Positions 1-14,304 of a stretch of DNA of 64,000 nucleotides are shown piece by piece; within the stretch, counting starts at the first letter, position 1, and each line of letters begins with the position of its first letter. The DNA is taken from assembly GCA_017871115.1 (NCBI GenBank), contig JAFCIZ010000001.1, positions 3,701,501 to 3,765,500 on the forward strand, read 5' to 3'. The position numbers and the translations under genes are program-made. The notes under the pieces were generated by a model. It had not been told where the DNA came from. It saw only the letters and a list, made by a program, of their open reading frames with translations, and did not search any database. This DNA is from Cunninghamella blakesleeana (taxonomy: Eukaryota; Mucoromycota; Mucoromycetes; Mucorales; Cunninghamellaceae).

Positions 1-150
1 GCTTGATATAAATAAAAAAATGAAATAAAACTGAAGTTTACCGAAAAAAAAATTATCTTTGCTTTCAATTTAAAGCCCGCGTCATTTTTTAAGAGCATAA
101 TTTATATTTTGAATTATCTTTATCTTATTCTTCTTTTTTTATCTTTTACT

Positions 151-1014
151 ATGAATGAACTTGAATTAAAAAATTGTATATATGAAATATTATTTAACAA
201 TATTGAAGAGCAAATAAAGCGTATAGTAGATTTAGTTCATGTTCAATTTATAACAAATAATAAAAAACGTAAATTAGCAACAGATAATACAAAAAAAGAA
301 ACAGCTCACTGTAAAATTACTGAAGAATTGGATGATCAAACTGTTTTATATGAAGTTAATATATTATTAGAAAATCTGCATCTTAGTAATTTTGTTATGA
401 TTATATTGGAAATATATATACTATAAGTCGGCTTCTTACTGAAATAATACATCTTTCATTATTATTAATATTAATATCAAAATACTATTATTTTTATTAT
501 TTTTATTATTAGTTAAACAATGGTACCTTCGGATTATTCCTACAAAGTAATAATTAGTATAAAAAGGAAAATTATAATGCTACTTTATTAATATGATTTA
601 TATTTATATATATATATTACTATTTATACTTTTATTGTTTTATTAAGCTCTGAAATAGAATTAAATAAGGAAACAACAACTGAAGAATATCTTTATTGTA
701 AAGTGATCCAAAAAGGTGTTCAAAACTCTGAAATACATGCTCTAAAAATTCTAGATTTTATTCAACTATATCATACTCAACAACTTGAATTAAGTACAAC
801 TATACAAGAAAAGAAAAATGATCAAGAATTTATTCAATTTATGAAGTAAACAATATCCATATTATAAATATATAAATATTTGTAATATATGTTTTTTAGA
901 AATAGCTAATAAATATATTTATCCATTTATAATAGCACTCTTCATGTAACAGACGCTGTTTTTAAAATAAAGTTAAAATATCTATTTTCTGAAATTGTTA
1001 ATCTTTGTAAGTAA
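151..1014 (+). CDS. PA28/REG-like proteasome activator (divergent, tentative)
   Basis: Four exons (151-385, 513-546, 648-845, 936-1014) join in frame at GT-AG introns to give about 181 residues. No single open frame covers it. Around residue 80 is IKQWYLRIIP, which resembles the REG helix containing W(V/I)QLLIPRIED. It is preceded by a Lys/Arg-rich loop (KKRKL) and followed by a helical segment like the 'isryyitRaklvskiakyp' part of REG proteins. REG/PA28 forms heptameric rings that cap the 20S proteasome. The protein is short for the family (about 230-250), and the last exon ends TTTGTAAGTAA, where GTAAGT could be one more 5' splice site, so the C-terminal activation tail may lie further on. 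The start is the first ATG after a TTTAAAGC promoter motif. The homology is by eye and weak. It could be an unrelated helical protein. Confidence 0.42.
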
Positions 1015-1288
1015 TAGTACCTAGTTCGAAACCAAAACCATTTTAAATTATGCATTTTCTCTTAATATTCAACTCCGATTCTTTTTTAATTTGTTTTCTA
1101 TAATACACTCCCCTTTATAGATATTATCTTTTGGGATATAGCTAAAAAATTATATAAACTAAAATCACCTCACTGAACATCAGCATTATTATTTACCAAA
1201 AAGAAATACATACCAATTTATTAAATCAAATAAAATGAAATATGCTTTGTACAATATAATATAAAAATAAAATGGAAAAAAAAAATAA

Positions 1289-2674
1289 TCACCAGTAACG
1301 TCCACTACGAGCATAGGATGCTTGTTCTTGACCAATAGTATTACTTATCTGTCCAAAAATTGCTTGTGGAAGGGAATAGTGCTTTAATTCTAAGATTCCA
1401 CGTCCACTGGGTATCATTTTTTGTAATTCTTGTCGCGTAGGAACTGCTTGATATGCCACCTATTATGTAATAAAACCATAGTAAAATCATATACATATTA
1501 ATGATTAGTAGCTGTCATAAACTATTACTCTTTTTTTGGTATTATTTATTTATATACATTACCGTATCATTGATCATTGTAAATTTATTTAACAATTCAT
1601 TCACGTTCTCTTCTTCTTTTAATGCCCTTGATGCAACTGTAGTTGATTTGAGAAAATGAGGTTTTGATAGGCTTAATTGTTGAACAGATTTTAAATCAGC
1701 TTTACAGTCTCTTAAAAATCCAACGGCAACACCCATTTTTCTATTATGTATTATTATTATTATTATTATTATTATTACACTATAATAAACACTATATTTA
1801 TTTTATCTCTTTTATCTTAATCCATGCTTACTGATTTCCATTAGCATCCAAAGCTAAATATTTCTTTGCCATTGCCTATTTTTATAAAAATAATTATAAA
1901 TATATAAATATAAACTAGTTTAATATTTACATTTTTCTCTTTATTTTATTTTATTTAATTGCTGATTATGTTATATTACTGCTCTTTATTTCTCTTTTTC
2001 GTTTACCTTGTAAAATAATGTACCATCTGATAAATATTTTTTCAAATCCGTTGATATTTCTTGACCGCCTTTTCTAGCAGATATTAATCCATAAGCCATT
2101 TCATATTGACCAGCAACACCAATATATAATTTAGCAGCTAATGAATTTGACAATTTTCCAGGCATGATCGCTTTACTAATGGCTACGGCTTGCGCATCAG
2201 CAAGTGTCATCCTAATTATAAATAGATATATTAAAAAATATTAATCAATCACAGAGGTATAACATTAGTAATGATGATCGTATATATATATGAACATACT
2301 TTGATAAAGCTACAGATACATCACGATAAGCTTCCACAGGTTTGTTGTCAGTAGTTGAAGTTAACTTTGGTATAACTTGATCAGCAATAAATAAAAATAC
2401 ACTAGCAGCAGTGTTTAATGCATCGGCGGCTTTGTTATAAACAGTCGAGATATCACTACCATTATTTTGTATATTTTTTAAATACTCGCTACCTTGTAAT
2501 GATGTGGCATAGGCATAGGTTAAGAGTACAAAAGTAAGTTCATAATAAATATCTGTTCCTACTATCCTTGGTGCGTTGCTCCCAGTGTGTATTATATGAT
2601 CACTTAACGTAGATCTCCAAGATGTCTCTATATAGAATAATAATAATAACAACAATAACTTGTTTTAATAAAAG

Positions 2675-2718
<44 letters not shown>

Positions 2719-3119
2719 TGTATTATTATACCTATGCTAGTTTTTAATTTTAGTTCACCAGATTCTAAACAGTTGATAATACTAATCAAGTAAGGTAGAT
2801 AATCTTCAATTGTCTATATAATGGTAAGAGTAAAAAGAAAGATAAAGAAACAAGAAGAATTAAAAGATTAAAAGAAGAGCTATATGGGTATCCTTTTTTT
2901 TTTTTAAGAAAAAAAATACTTTTTTTTAATCAATACATTGATAATAGTTGCTAAATCGCGTGATTCTTGTGATTCTTTTTTATGTCCTTTTAATACTGTA
3001 CGTAAACGTCCTCTTTGAGCAGTTGCATCTGATAGTTCAGAAGTATAACTTCCAGTAGAAATTAAATAATCAGCAAATGATATAGCACCAGTGGTAGGTA
3101 AAGAAAAAAGGTAACTCAT
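1289..3119 (-). CDS. BRO1-domain protein, PalC/BROX-like
   Basis: Seven exons on the minus strand (3119-2937, 2813-2732, 2627-2300, 2211-2007, 1875-1832, 1740-1563, 1459-1289) join in phase to about 396 residues ending SGRYW. The helical pattern is that of a BRO1 banana-shaped domain, including a segment AEAQEVTIAKAI-like in human BROX (here ADAQAVAISKAIMPGK) followed by YEMAYGLI. BRO1 proteins bind the ESCRT-III subunit Snf7/CHMP4. The fungal member of this length is PalC, which links ESCRT to the Pal/Rim ambient-pH pathway at the plasma membrane, while Bro1/Alix and PalA are much longer. Exon 5 is only 44 nt. The domain call is fairly safe, but the choice of PalC over BROX is inference. The gene converges with the PA28-like gene across 274 bp. 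Confidence 0.75.
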
Positions 3120-4823
3120 AAAATTAAAATAGTAATGAAAAAAAAAGAGAGAAAGAAAAGGGGAAAATTTTTCTGGGCAAAATTTATTTTTATGGCAATA
3201 TACTTCAAACGCCGATTTTTTTTCTCACTTAAAACTTTTTTATTGTAGTATTTACATATTCTTATTATGTATTAGATTGCATTTACATAATCAGTATGTT
3301 CATATATATTTATATGTATGTGTGTACGTGCGGTGTATTTACTTTTTAAGCAATTAAATTTCAATAATATTCTTTAACATATAGCTTTTTTAATTATTTC
3401 AGCTGCTAAGCTACATATTTTACTATACTCCGCCCTTTTTATTTTTCAAGGCACTTATTAAATAAGATCTTTTTGGTGAATTTAACTCATCTTTTATTTT
3501 CGTTACCTTCTTTTTTTTTGTTGATTAAATGCTTTTATTGCCTTTTTAAATGCATATATATTAAAACTTTAAGATACTACTGTTGTTAGTCTCTATTCAA
3601 TACAATTATTATATTTTATTTTATTCTACTTTATTTTATTAAATTAACACGTACATAATTGTTCTTAATAAACGAATCCAAACTATTTTAATGTATTTAA
3701 TTTTTATTTATTTTACATTTCATGTTTCCACCTATTTTTAAAAACAATATACTAATGTTCACCAATAAATTAGCATAAATAAATCCTAAAAAGGAAATTT
3801 CGTCCAAAAGATCTATATTAACCCAACATCACAAAAGAAAGGCAAGCTACTAATGATTTCGGAAAGAAATAATGAAATGTAAAAACCTCCAACTTCTAGA
3901 GGAAACTTATTTACTTCAAAAGAGTATCGTTAATAGCATTATTTTCTACCAAAACAACCCTCATTTTAGCAATGATACAAAAATGATTAAATTTTTACAC
4001 ACATATTGTCGTTTCTACCCTACAATATATCAACAATTTTCACTATTACGAATAATGCTTTTGTCGCTATATGTTATTTTTTAAAGAGTAAAAATTGCAT
4101 CAACAATCTTTAAACAAGGCAGACTGTAGTTATTCAACAATTTTTCATTTCTTTGTAAGTAGTTAATAAAAATGTCAATTAAAATAACATAACAGTAATA
4201 TAACACATATACATATATATATACGTATAATAATATGTACTCTATTTTTGATCCTACTATTAATAATTTAGCAAATAAATAAATTAAATTATATGAATAT
4301 TTTTTGGTTTATTTTTATTTGTTTTTTCACTTTGCATGTGGAAAAAAACCCTTTCTTGGAAACTGTTTTTCTAAGCGGCATTAAATATCAATATGAATCA
4401 AAGTATCTTCTTTATTATAATTACTATCTGATAACATTAATAAATCTGGTATCCTATAATTTTAAATAATATATTTTTCTTAATAATGATAATGATACTA
4501 ATTGTTAAACATTTTTAATATTATACTTTATCTCGCACGTATTGGTTTTTTTAAAAAAAAAAATTAATGTAAAAATAAAGCATGAATCTGATCATTCTTT
4601 AGCTGTCAAATAATGAATATCAAGAGATTTATCAAAACTATTTTTATAAAGTCGTTCTTTCTTTCTAATTTATAAAACAACCCAGCTATTGAGTATATTA
4701 TATAGTAGCTTCATGATCATATTCTTATGTTAATTGGTTATTATAAAATAAGACCCCCCCCCATTTACCATTTTTTCAGTTTTAAGTATTTATTTATTAT
4801 TAGAAAACAATAATAATTTCTAA
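3120..4823. other. intergenic, no supported gene
   Basis: About 1.7 kb of AT-rich DNA between two minus-strand genes; the part next to 3120 is the promoter side of the BRO1 gene. One 70-codon open frame at 3872-4084 has no recognisable motif or splice continuation, and I do not call it. Confidence 0.5.
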
Positions 4824-7109
<2,286 letters not shown>

Positions 7110-8715
7110 ATGAATTATCAAAGGCAACTTATGGATACTTTGGATCAATGCCAACAAGTTTCAGTTAAAATACAATCATCAGATGATATTACTTTAAAAA
7201 AGGATATACGTGATTCAATAAAAAGCTTGGTAAAACTTCAAGATGAGTATGATGATGCTTTTAATAAAGAAGAAATAGATACATGGGAACAACAAGTTCA
7301 ACAAGTAATAAACCAAGTTCAAAAAAAAATACAACCTTTTTCAAATGGTAAATATATAGCATATGTACTTTTATTATTATTATTATTATTATCGTTATTG
7401 TTAATACTATAATTTTTTTATAAAATACCAACCTAACTAAAAATATATTCAGGCACAACAATAGAAACGCCCTTTGTAAAAGCACTTCAAAATAAAAAGA
7501 TGGAAAATACAGCTACTGGATTAAAAGATAATTTTAGTAATGAAAAAGTTATACCCCAACCAACAACTACAATTACACCTACAACCAAAAAAGTAACCAC
7601 AGAATCAAATACATTTAATAGCCTTTTTAATCAATCTCGTTTTAGTTCACGCCCTTCTCCCTCTTTATCCACTCCATGGACATCAACAGTTAATCAGGAA
7701 GATAAACTTATATATCAAATAAATACAATATCTATAGATGAATCCGAACCCATCACACCAACTCAATCCTCAACAATAAATGACGAAAATAATAATATAA
7801 AAAATAATAATATAGACCCTTTACCAAAATCAAATAGTACTCTCAGTATGTTTTCACTACCAGCTAATGTAATTGATGCACCTTCTCCAAAACAATTAGA
7901 TCATTCTAGTCTTATTCAACCTCATGGTAGACAATCCTTATCGGTAAAAAAAAATCGAATATAGAATTTAGAATATATATACATATATATTACGGTATAT
8001 CATGGTTTTATTTTATTTTTAAAAATCTAATACCGATTATGAATTATTATTATTTATTTATATATTTATACACATAGTTTGATGAATTTCCTGAAATACA
8101 AAATGAAACAGAGCGAAGATCTAGATTAACAATTCCTTTATTTAAAAATTTGGGTATATCACAATCATCACCAGTCCCTGGTGCGCCAGTTCAAATAAAC
8201 TTTTATAATGACAGTGATGCAACCGAAAATAAGTTATTTGCTACAGATGCTATAGTTAGTCATCCATTACGAATCGGTGTAGGTTATGGAAGTTATATAT
8301 GCTATAGTTGTACAGTTTTCAGTAATAAGGTAATTAAACAAATAGAATTAATATATGATAATTAAAATATCATATTCTGGAGTTTTTTTTTATCATTATT
8401 ATACTCTGTCATTGGTTTCTTGTTTATTTATTTAATACTGTTATTTTTTTTTAAAAAAAAAAGGGAACACCTATCACCGTCCGTAAACGATATTCTGATT
8501 TTGTTGAAATACGCCAACGTCTTGTTAAACAATATCCACATCTAAAATCATCAATTCCAAAACTTCCACCAAAAAAAGTTGTAGGGAAATTCACACCCAC
8601 TTTTGTTGAACAAAGAAGAAGAGATTTAGAGTATTTTTTTAAATATATATTTCTACATCCAACTTTAGGATCAAGCACTGTAGTTAAACAATGGATTACA
8701 CCCGTTTCAGTATAG
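7110..8715 (+). CDS. PX-domain protein, Ypt35-like
   Basis: Four exons (7110-7347, 7453-7943, 8078-8329, 8464-8715) give about 410 residues. Residues 1-85 are helical and charged; the middle 85-250 is Ser/Thr/Pro/Asn-rich and probably disordered; the last about 130 residues form a PX domain. Key blocks are RKRYSDFVEIRQRL (the phosphoinositide-binding RYSDF motif), PKLPPKK and RRRDLEYFFKYIFLHP, followed by a short end GSSTVVKQWI. The final block is the signature of the small fungal PX protein Ypt35, an endosome/vacuole PI3P binder that recruits Vps13 in yeast. This protein is about twice the length of yeast Ypt35 because of the N-terminal region, so a different sorting-nexin-like role cannot be excluded. 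Confidence 0.8.
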
Positions 8716-8907
8716 ATTTTATGTATATATAACACTATTATATTTTGATCAGTAATAAATTTTAAAATTCCGCTTCTATTTTTTATAAAAATCAATTTTT
8801 TATATTTTTTTTTTCTTTTTTTTTTCCTCCTCATTTCTTCTTCCCAATCACTTTTTTTATATTTTATATAATCTATTTATTGATACTATCTTCAAAACAA
8901 AAGCATA

Positions 8908-10340
8908 ATGTCATCAGCTATGGATTTAGATGCTTCTTTAGAAGATATCATTAAAAAAAAGAAACAAAATAGAAATAACAATAATTCTAATAAAGGGCGA
9001 CAACAACAAAATAATAATAAACATAATAAAATTAAAAACAATAAAAACAACAATCATAACCACAATAACAATAATCATAATAATAATAATAGTAACAATA
9101 GACCATCACAATTCAAATCATCCGTAGGTAAATCCAGTATTATTAATCGGTTAGGAAAAAATGGTATTCAAGCACAATCCAAAATCAATATGAAACAAGC
9201 ACATAGACCGTCGGTTTCATCTAACGTAAGTGGATTGCTATATAGTTAATTTGACTATAGAAAAAGATAAAAATGGCATTTATTTATATATATATTATAA
9301 TTCTGTTTTATTATTACTACATAATTAGAAAAATATTAAAAGTGGACAACAAAGTTTATTTTCAAAAGCTATGTCAAAGATTGAGCCAAAACAAAAAGGA
9401 ATGGATCCATCCGATATTGTCATTACAAAAAAGATAACACAACAGCAAAGAAGCTCATATGCTGCAGAACCTCGTCATTCAAATCCTATTATTCAACGCT
9501 CACTTCCTATACGCGAAAAAAATGTACAGCCTGTATTTAGAACCACTCGACCTGAATCCAATTTTGCTATTCGGGGTTTATCAGGTAATAATACTTCTTT
9601 GTATTCTATTCGTGGTGAATCAGGTCCTACAAGTGTTATCATAAGCAATCTGGACCCTCAAGCAAACGCTGCCGATGTTACTGTAAGTAAAAAAAAAAAT
9701 AGAAATAATAATAATAACAATGTAGATAGTGACAACGATAATGAAAAAGAATTTTTTAAAAAAAAAACTAAGGATGACATAGAAATTAAATATACACCCT
9801 CTTTTTTTTTTACCAATTTTATTTATAATGCTGTTGATTATCATATTTTAGACAGCTTGTTCTCAGTTTGGTGAAGTGACCGCATGTGAAGTATTTAAAG
9901 ATAGAAGTGGACGATCCATTGGTGAAGCAGAAGTTGAATTTTCTACAAAGGCTGCAGCTCTTGATTGTATTGCAAAATTAGATAATGAAATAGCCGATGG
10001 TAATAATAATAATAATAATATACATACTTTCCAATATCTAATATGGCTATATATGAATATTTATTTATTATTATATCTATTTTGTAGGTCAAGTTTTAAG
10101 GGTTATACTAAGGGAAAAACCAGCTATACCAGCTACTCAAATAAGATCACAATTAAGTAGTAATATAAGAAATTTTCCTTCTTCGTAAGTCTATTTATAT
10201 GGCTCTGCTGCTATACTAATTGGTTGATATGCAAATAGATCACTGATTAATTTATTTTGTTTTTTTTTTATAGTGGTAAACTTTACGCTGATCAAATGGT
10301 AGAAGATTCAAGATATGAAGCAATGGGCTATAGAAGATAA
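8908..10340 (+). CDS. ALY/REF-Yra1-like mRNA export adaptor
   Basis: Five exons (8908-9225, 9329-9682, 9852-9999, 10088-10184, 10274-10340) give about 327 residues. The N-terminus has MDLDASLEDIIKKKK, the UAP56/Sub2-binding motif of ALYREF proteins, followed by a long Asn/His/Lys low-complexity stretch (residues about 20-70). One RRM spans roughly residues 200-285, with RNP2 in SVIISNLD and RNP1 approximated by GEAEVEFST. The C-terminus YADQMVEDSRYEAMGYRR resembles the second UAP56-binding element. These proteins couple transcription and splicing to nuclear mRNA export through TREX. The next gene downstream encodes a TREX-2 subunit, so two export factors sit side by side in the same orientation, 177 bp apart. 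Confidence 0.85.
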
Positions 10341-10517
10341 TTTTATCTATTTTTCTTTTTGGTCGCCAATTGAATTTTAAAGAATAATCATAATAAAAAA
10401 AAATTAATTTTTTTTTCTTTTCTTACTTCCTTCTCTTTCCTTTCATATCTTTTTCCTTTTCTTTTTCCCTTCACTACACATTTATTTCTTCTATCGTTCT
10501 TATATAATTTATTCTCA

Positions 10518-12621
10518 ATGTCTGCATTACAACAATTTGCATACAATGTTTCTAACGCATACGAAACCCAAAACTCAGTTGCTTTCGAACAATTATTTAC
10601 TTTAAATTTATATGATCCAAGTACTATTATGCTACGACAACAACTTTCTATGGTAAAAAATGAGAGAAAGAAAACAACAACGCGAACAAATATCATTTAT
10701 TGTGATAAATATTAATGAACAAGTACATGAATGTATATATATTATCTTTTTAGTATAACGGCAACAATTCTTTTGAACCCATTATTAGTAACATTCTTGA
10801 AGATCAATCCTTTGCACTGGCTGAATTCGCCAATAAATATTTATATCTTTTAAAACATATTCAAGATGATAACCCTATTGTTGTTTTTGATTACTTTGAA
10901 GATTTTTATAGGTAAATGTATACATAGTTTACATAAAAAAGTAAAAAGAATAACTAATATTTATGTATATTAACTTTTTTTATGTCTTATTATTACTATT
11001 ATTAAAAAAAACTACTCCTAGTTCATTAGTGCCCGTTTTTAATGGATCCGATTCTGCATACCAAGTTATGTTGGTTAAAAACCTTTCAACTGCATTAGTT
11101 ACTTCAGCTTTTACTGTGGATAAATCCTTGCAATTAAAAGGAAAAGCCCAAAAAGCTAATGTTGCAGCAAGACTTCTTTCTAAAATCTTTAATATTATGC
11201 TAGCTGATAGGTAACTTTATTAAGAAAATAAAGTAAAATACAATGTTCATAATCAGAATCAATATACTAAAATATAAAACGATTTTACTCTTCTGTTTTT
11301 TTTTCTATTAATACCTATTAATGTAGATCCGGTATGGAATCCAATAAACCTTCTAAACGCTTAGGTATTTATCATATCACCAATTTGGCTTTTAAGGTTT
11401 ATTTTAAGGTAAAAAATACAATATATATATATATATATATTAAAACTCATATCAGTTCTTCATTACTATAATCATTATTATAATTAGTTAAACACTGTTA
11501 GAATGTGTCAAACATTTATAGCAAACCTTCGGACTGGTGGTGTGCAACTGGAACAATACCCTTTATCACAACAAGTTACTTATCGGTACTATATAGGTAG
11601 ATATTCCCTATTCCAGAATAGATTACGATTGGCAGAAAATCATTTACAATTCGCTTTTGAAAAATGCATTTCAAGTCAATGGCATAATAAAAGGTATTCT
11701 ATATTATTACTATTGTTATTATTTATTTTTATTAAAACTGTCATATTAAATTAAATTAAAAAAAAAAAACAAATCTAATTTTGGTGGATAATTCTACTTC
11801 TTTAAAATAGATTGATATTAAAATACCTTATACCTACTCGAATTTTACTTGGCAAGTTTCCATTACCTCAATTACTCATAAAATATCAATTACGAGAACC
11901 TTTTGGACCATTAATCGCTGCGTTAAAAACTGGTGATCATGAAGGATTTATGCAACATTTAGAAGACTACTTTGATTTTTTTTACAACACCTCCACCTAT
12001 ATATTACTAAAATCGCGTGGCCCTGTTTTACTTTGGCGATGTTTATTAAAAAAAACGTAAGGAAAAATGTAGATGTCTTAAAATAAATAAAAAATAACAA
12101 GGTATACGATTTTTTGATTTTATTGTATTATATATTTCTGATATTTATATGTTTTCATTTTTATTTTTATTTTTTATTAATGGATTATGTAAAATAGTCA
12201 TAAATATATTTGTGAAATGGAAAATCAGCAAGTCAAATCACTTTCCTTAGAACGATGTCAAATAGCTTTACAGTTTGCATTAATTAAAGAATTGAATTTA
12301 ATGGATGTGGAATCTATTTTGGTATCATTAATCAGTCAGGTGATAAATATAATTATTAGGGTTAGGATGAATAGGAATACGTAGAAGCATATTAAATTAA
12401 GTTATAAATATATATATATACTTCTTTTTTTGTTTTTATTTATTTAGCGTTATATTAAGGGATATTTGCATCATAATTTAAAAGTATTGGTATTATCTAA
12501 AGTTGCACCTTTTCCAAAATTATCAGACGTTCACGTTTATACTGAAAGATACAACGAAGACGCCGTTAAAGAGTATTTAGCAACAATAGAAGAATCAACA
12601 GGGACAGGAATGATGGAATAA
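10518..12621 (+). CDS. PCI-domain protein PCID2/Thp1 (TREX-2 subunit)
   Basis: Eight exons (10518-10652, 10754-10911, 11022-11210, 11327-11408, 11488-11693, 11811-12056, 12198-12339, 12448-12621) give about 443 residues, the usual length for PCID2 and Csn12/Thp1 proteins. Recognisable blocks are ITNLAFKVYFK, QQVTYRYYIGR, HLQFAFEKC, LILKYLIPTRILLGK (all matching the PCID2 helical repeats) and a winged-helix end with RYIKGYLHHNLKVLVLSK and APFPKLS. Thp1/PCID2 with Sac3 and Sem1 forms the nucleic-acid-binding core of TREX-2 at the nuclear pore basket. Csn12 of the signalosome is the closest alternative, but the C-terminal KVAPFPKL block fits PCID2 better. Confidence 0.85.
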
Positions 12622-13414
<793 letters not shown>

Positions 13415-14304
13415 ATAAATAAAAGTATGGCACTAGCATACATACATATATACACAAAATTAATAAAAAAAAATTTTATTTTATATCTATTTTATAACAA
13501 AAATAACTTTTTATACTTTAATGTTATAAATTTTTCCTTGTTATTATTTTATTTTTATATGACTATCCTTTTCTATTTTTATTACTAATATAATAACGGT
13601 TATAGCCGAAGTATATAAATATGTGATTAAATAAGTAAATATAAATAACATGTATTTATCGATTTGCTTTTGTAGTTAAAGTATGCAAAAAAAAAAAAAA
13701 AAAAAAGGTTCTCAGAATTGAATGATTCACACATTTATTAGTCCAAAATCCACATATGAACCAATTAAAAAAATTGAGCAGAATAGTTTAGTAAAAAAAT
13801 GAGATGTTTACATAATAAAAAACCTATATTAATTTTATATACAAGGTCATCACAACTAAAATCCAGTAAAACTCATCTATGAACATTTTGGACTAAATAT
13901 GTTATATTAGGTTGACTACCAATCAGGAATCAGGTCTGAATTTATTCCCTGAATTTTTTAAAAAAAAAAAAAAAAAAACGCTACCAAGTTTCCGTTACAA
14001 TTGCAGTAGGCCCGGTTATCAACTTGAGGATTGATGCTGTCAGTATTTTGATCAAGTTAAACTTATTTTAAACCATTTTAGTAAATAAACAGCAGCATAC
14101 GAAGAATAATATATACATTTCAATTTGAATTTGAATACAACCATTTTACTAGAAAAAAATGAAATGCCAATTGGTTTTCAACTAAATCTTTGATATTCTG
14201 GGTTTAAAATTTTCAAATTTCTTTATATGCTTTTTTTAGGGTTAATTTTCTTTTTCTCTAGTATTTTTCTTTTTTTTAGATATTATATATTTATATATAT
14301 TATA
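13415..14304. other. intergenic with A-tracts and a MITE-like insertion
   Basis: The 890-bp region between H3 and the glucosidase II beta gene holds an A tract at about 13687-13706, the 153-bp palindromic-ended element listed separately, and another A tract near 13961-13979. I see no gene. Confidence 0.5.
13741..13893. mobile_element. candidate Tc1/mariner MITE, 153 bp
   Basis: The element begins GTCCAAAAT and ends with its reverse complement ATTTTGGAC, and both ends are flanked by TA (13739-13740 and 13894-13895), the target-site duplication of Tc1/mariner transposons. It has no coding capacity. The nine terminal bases also occur inside the terminal repeats of the intact Tc1-like element B (CGGTCCAAAATGCCC), which hints at mobilisation by a related transposase. 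The inverted repeat is short, so a chance palindrome is possible. Confidence 0.5.

Noticed and set aside
3872..4084. 70-codon open frame in the large 5' intergenic region
   Set aside because: No motif, no splice-compatible neighbours, and composition expected by chance.
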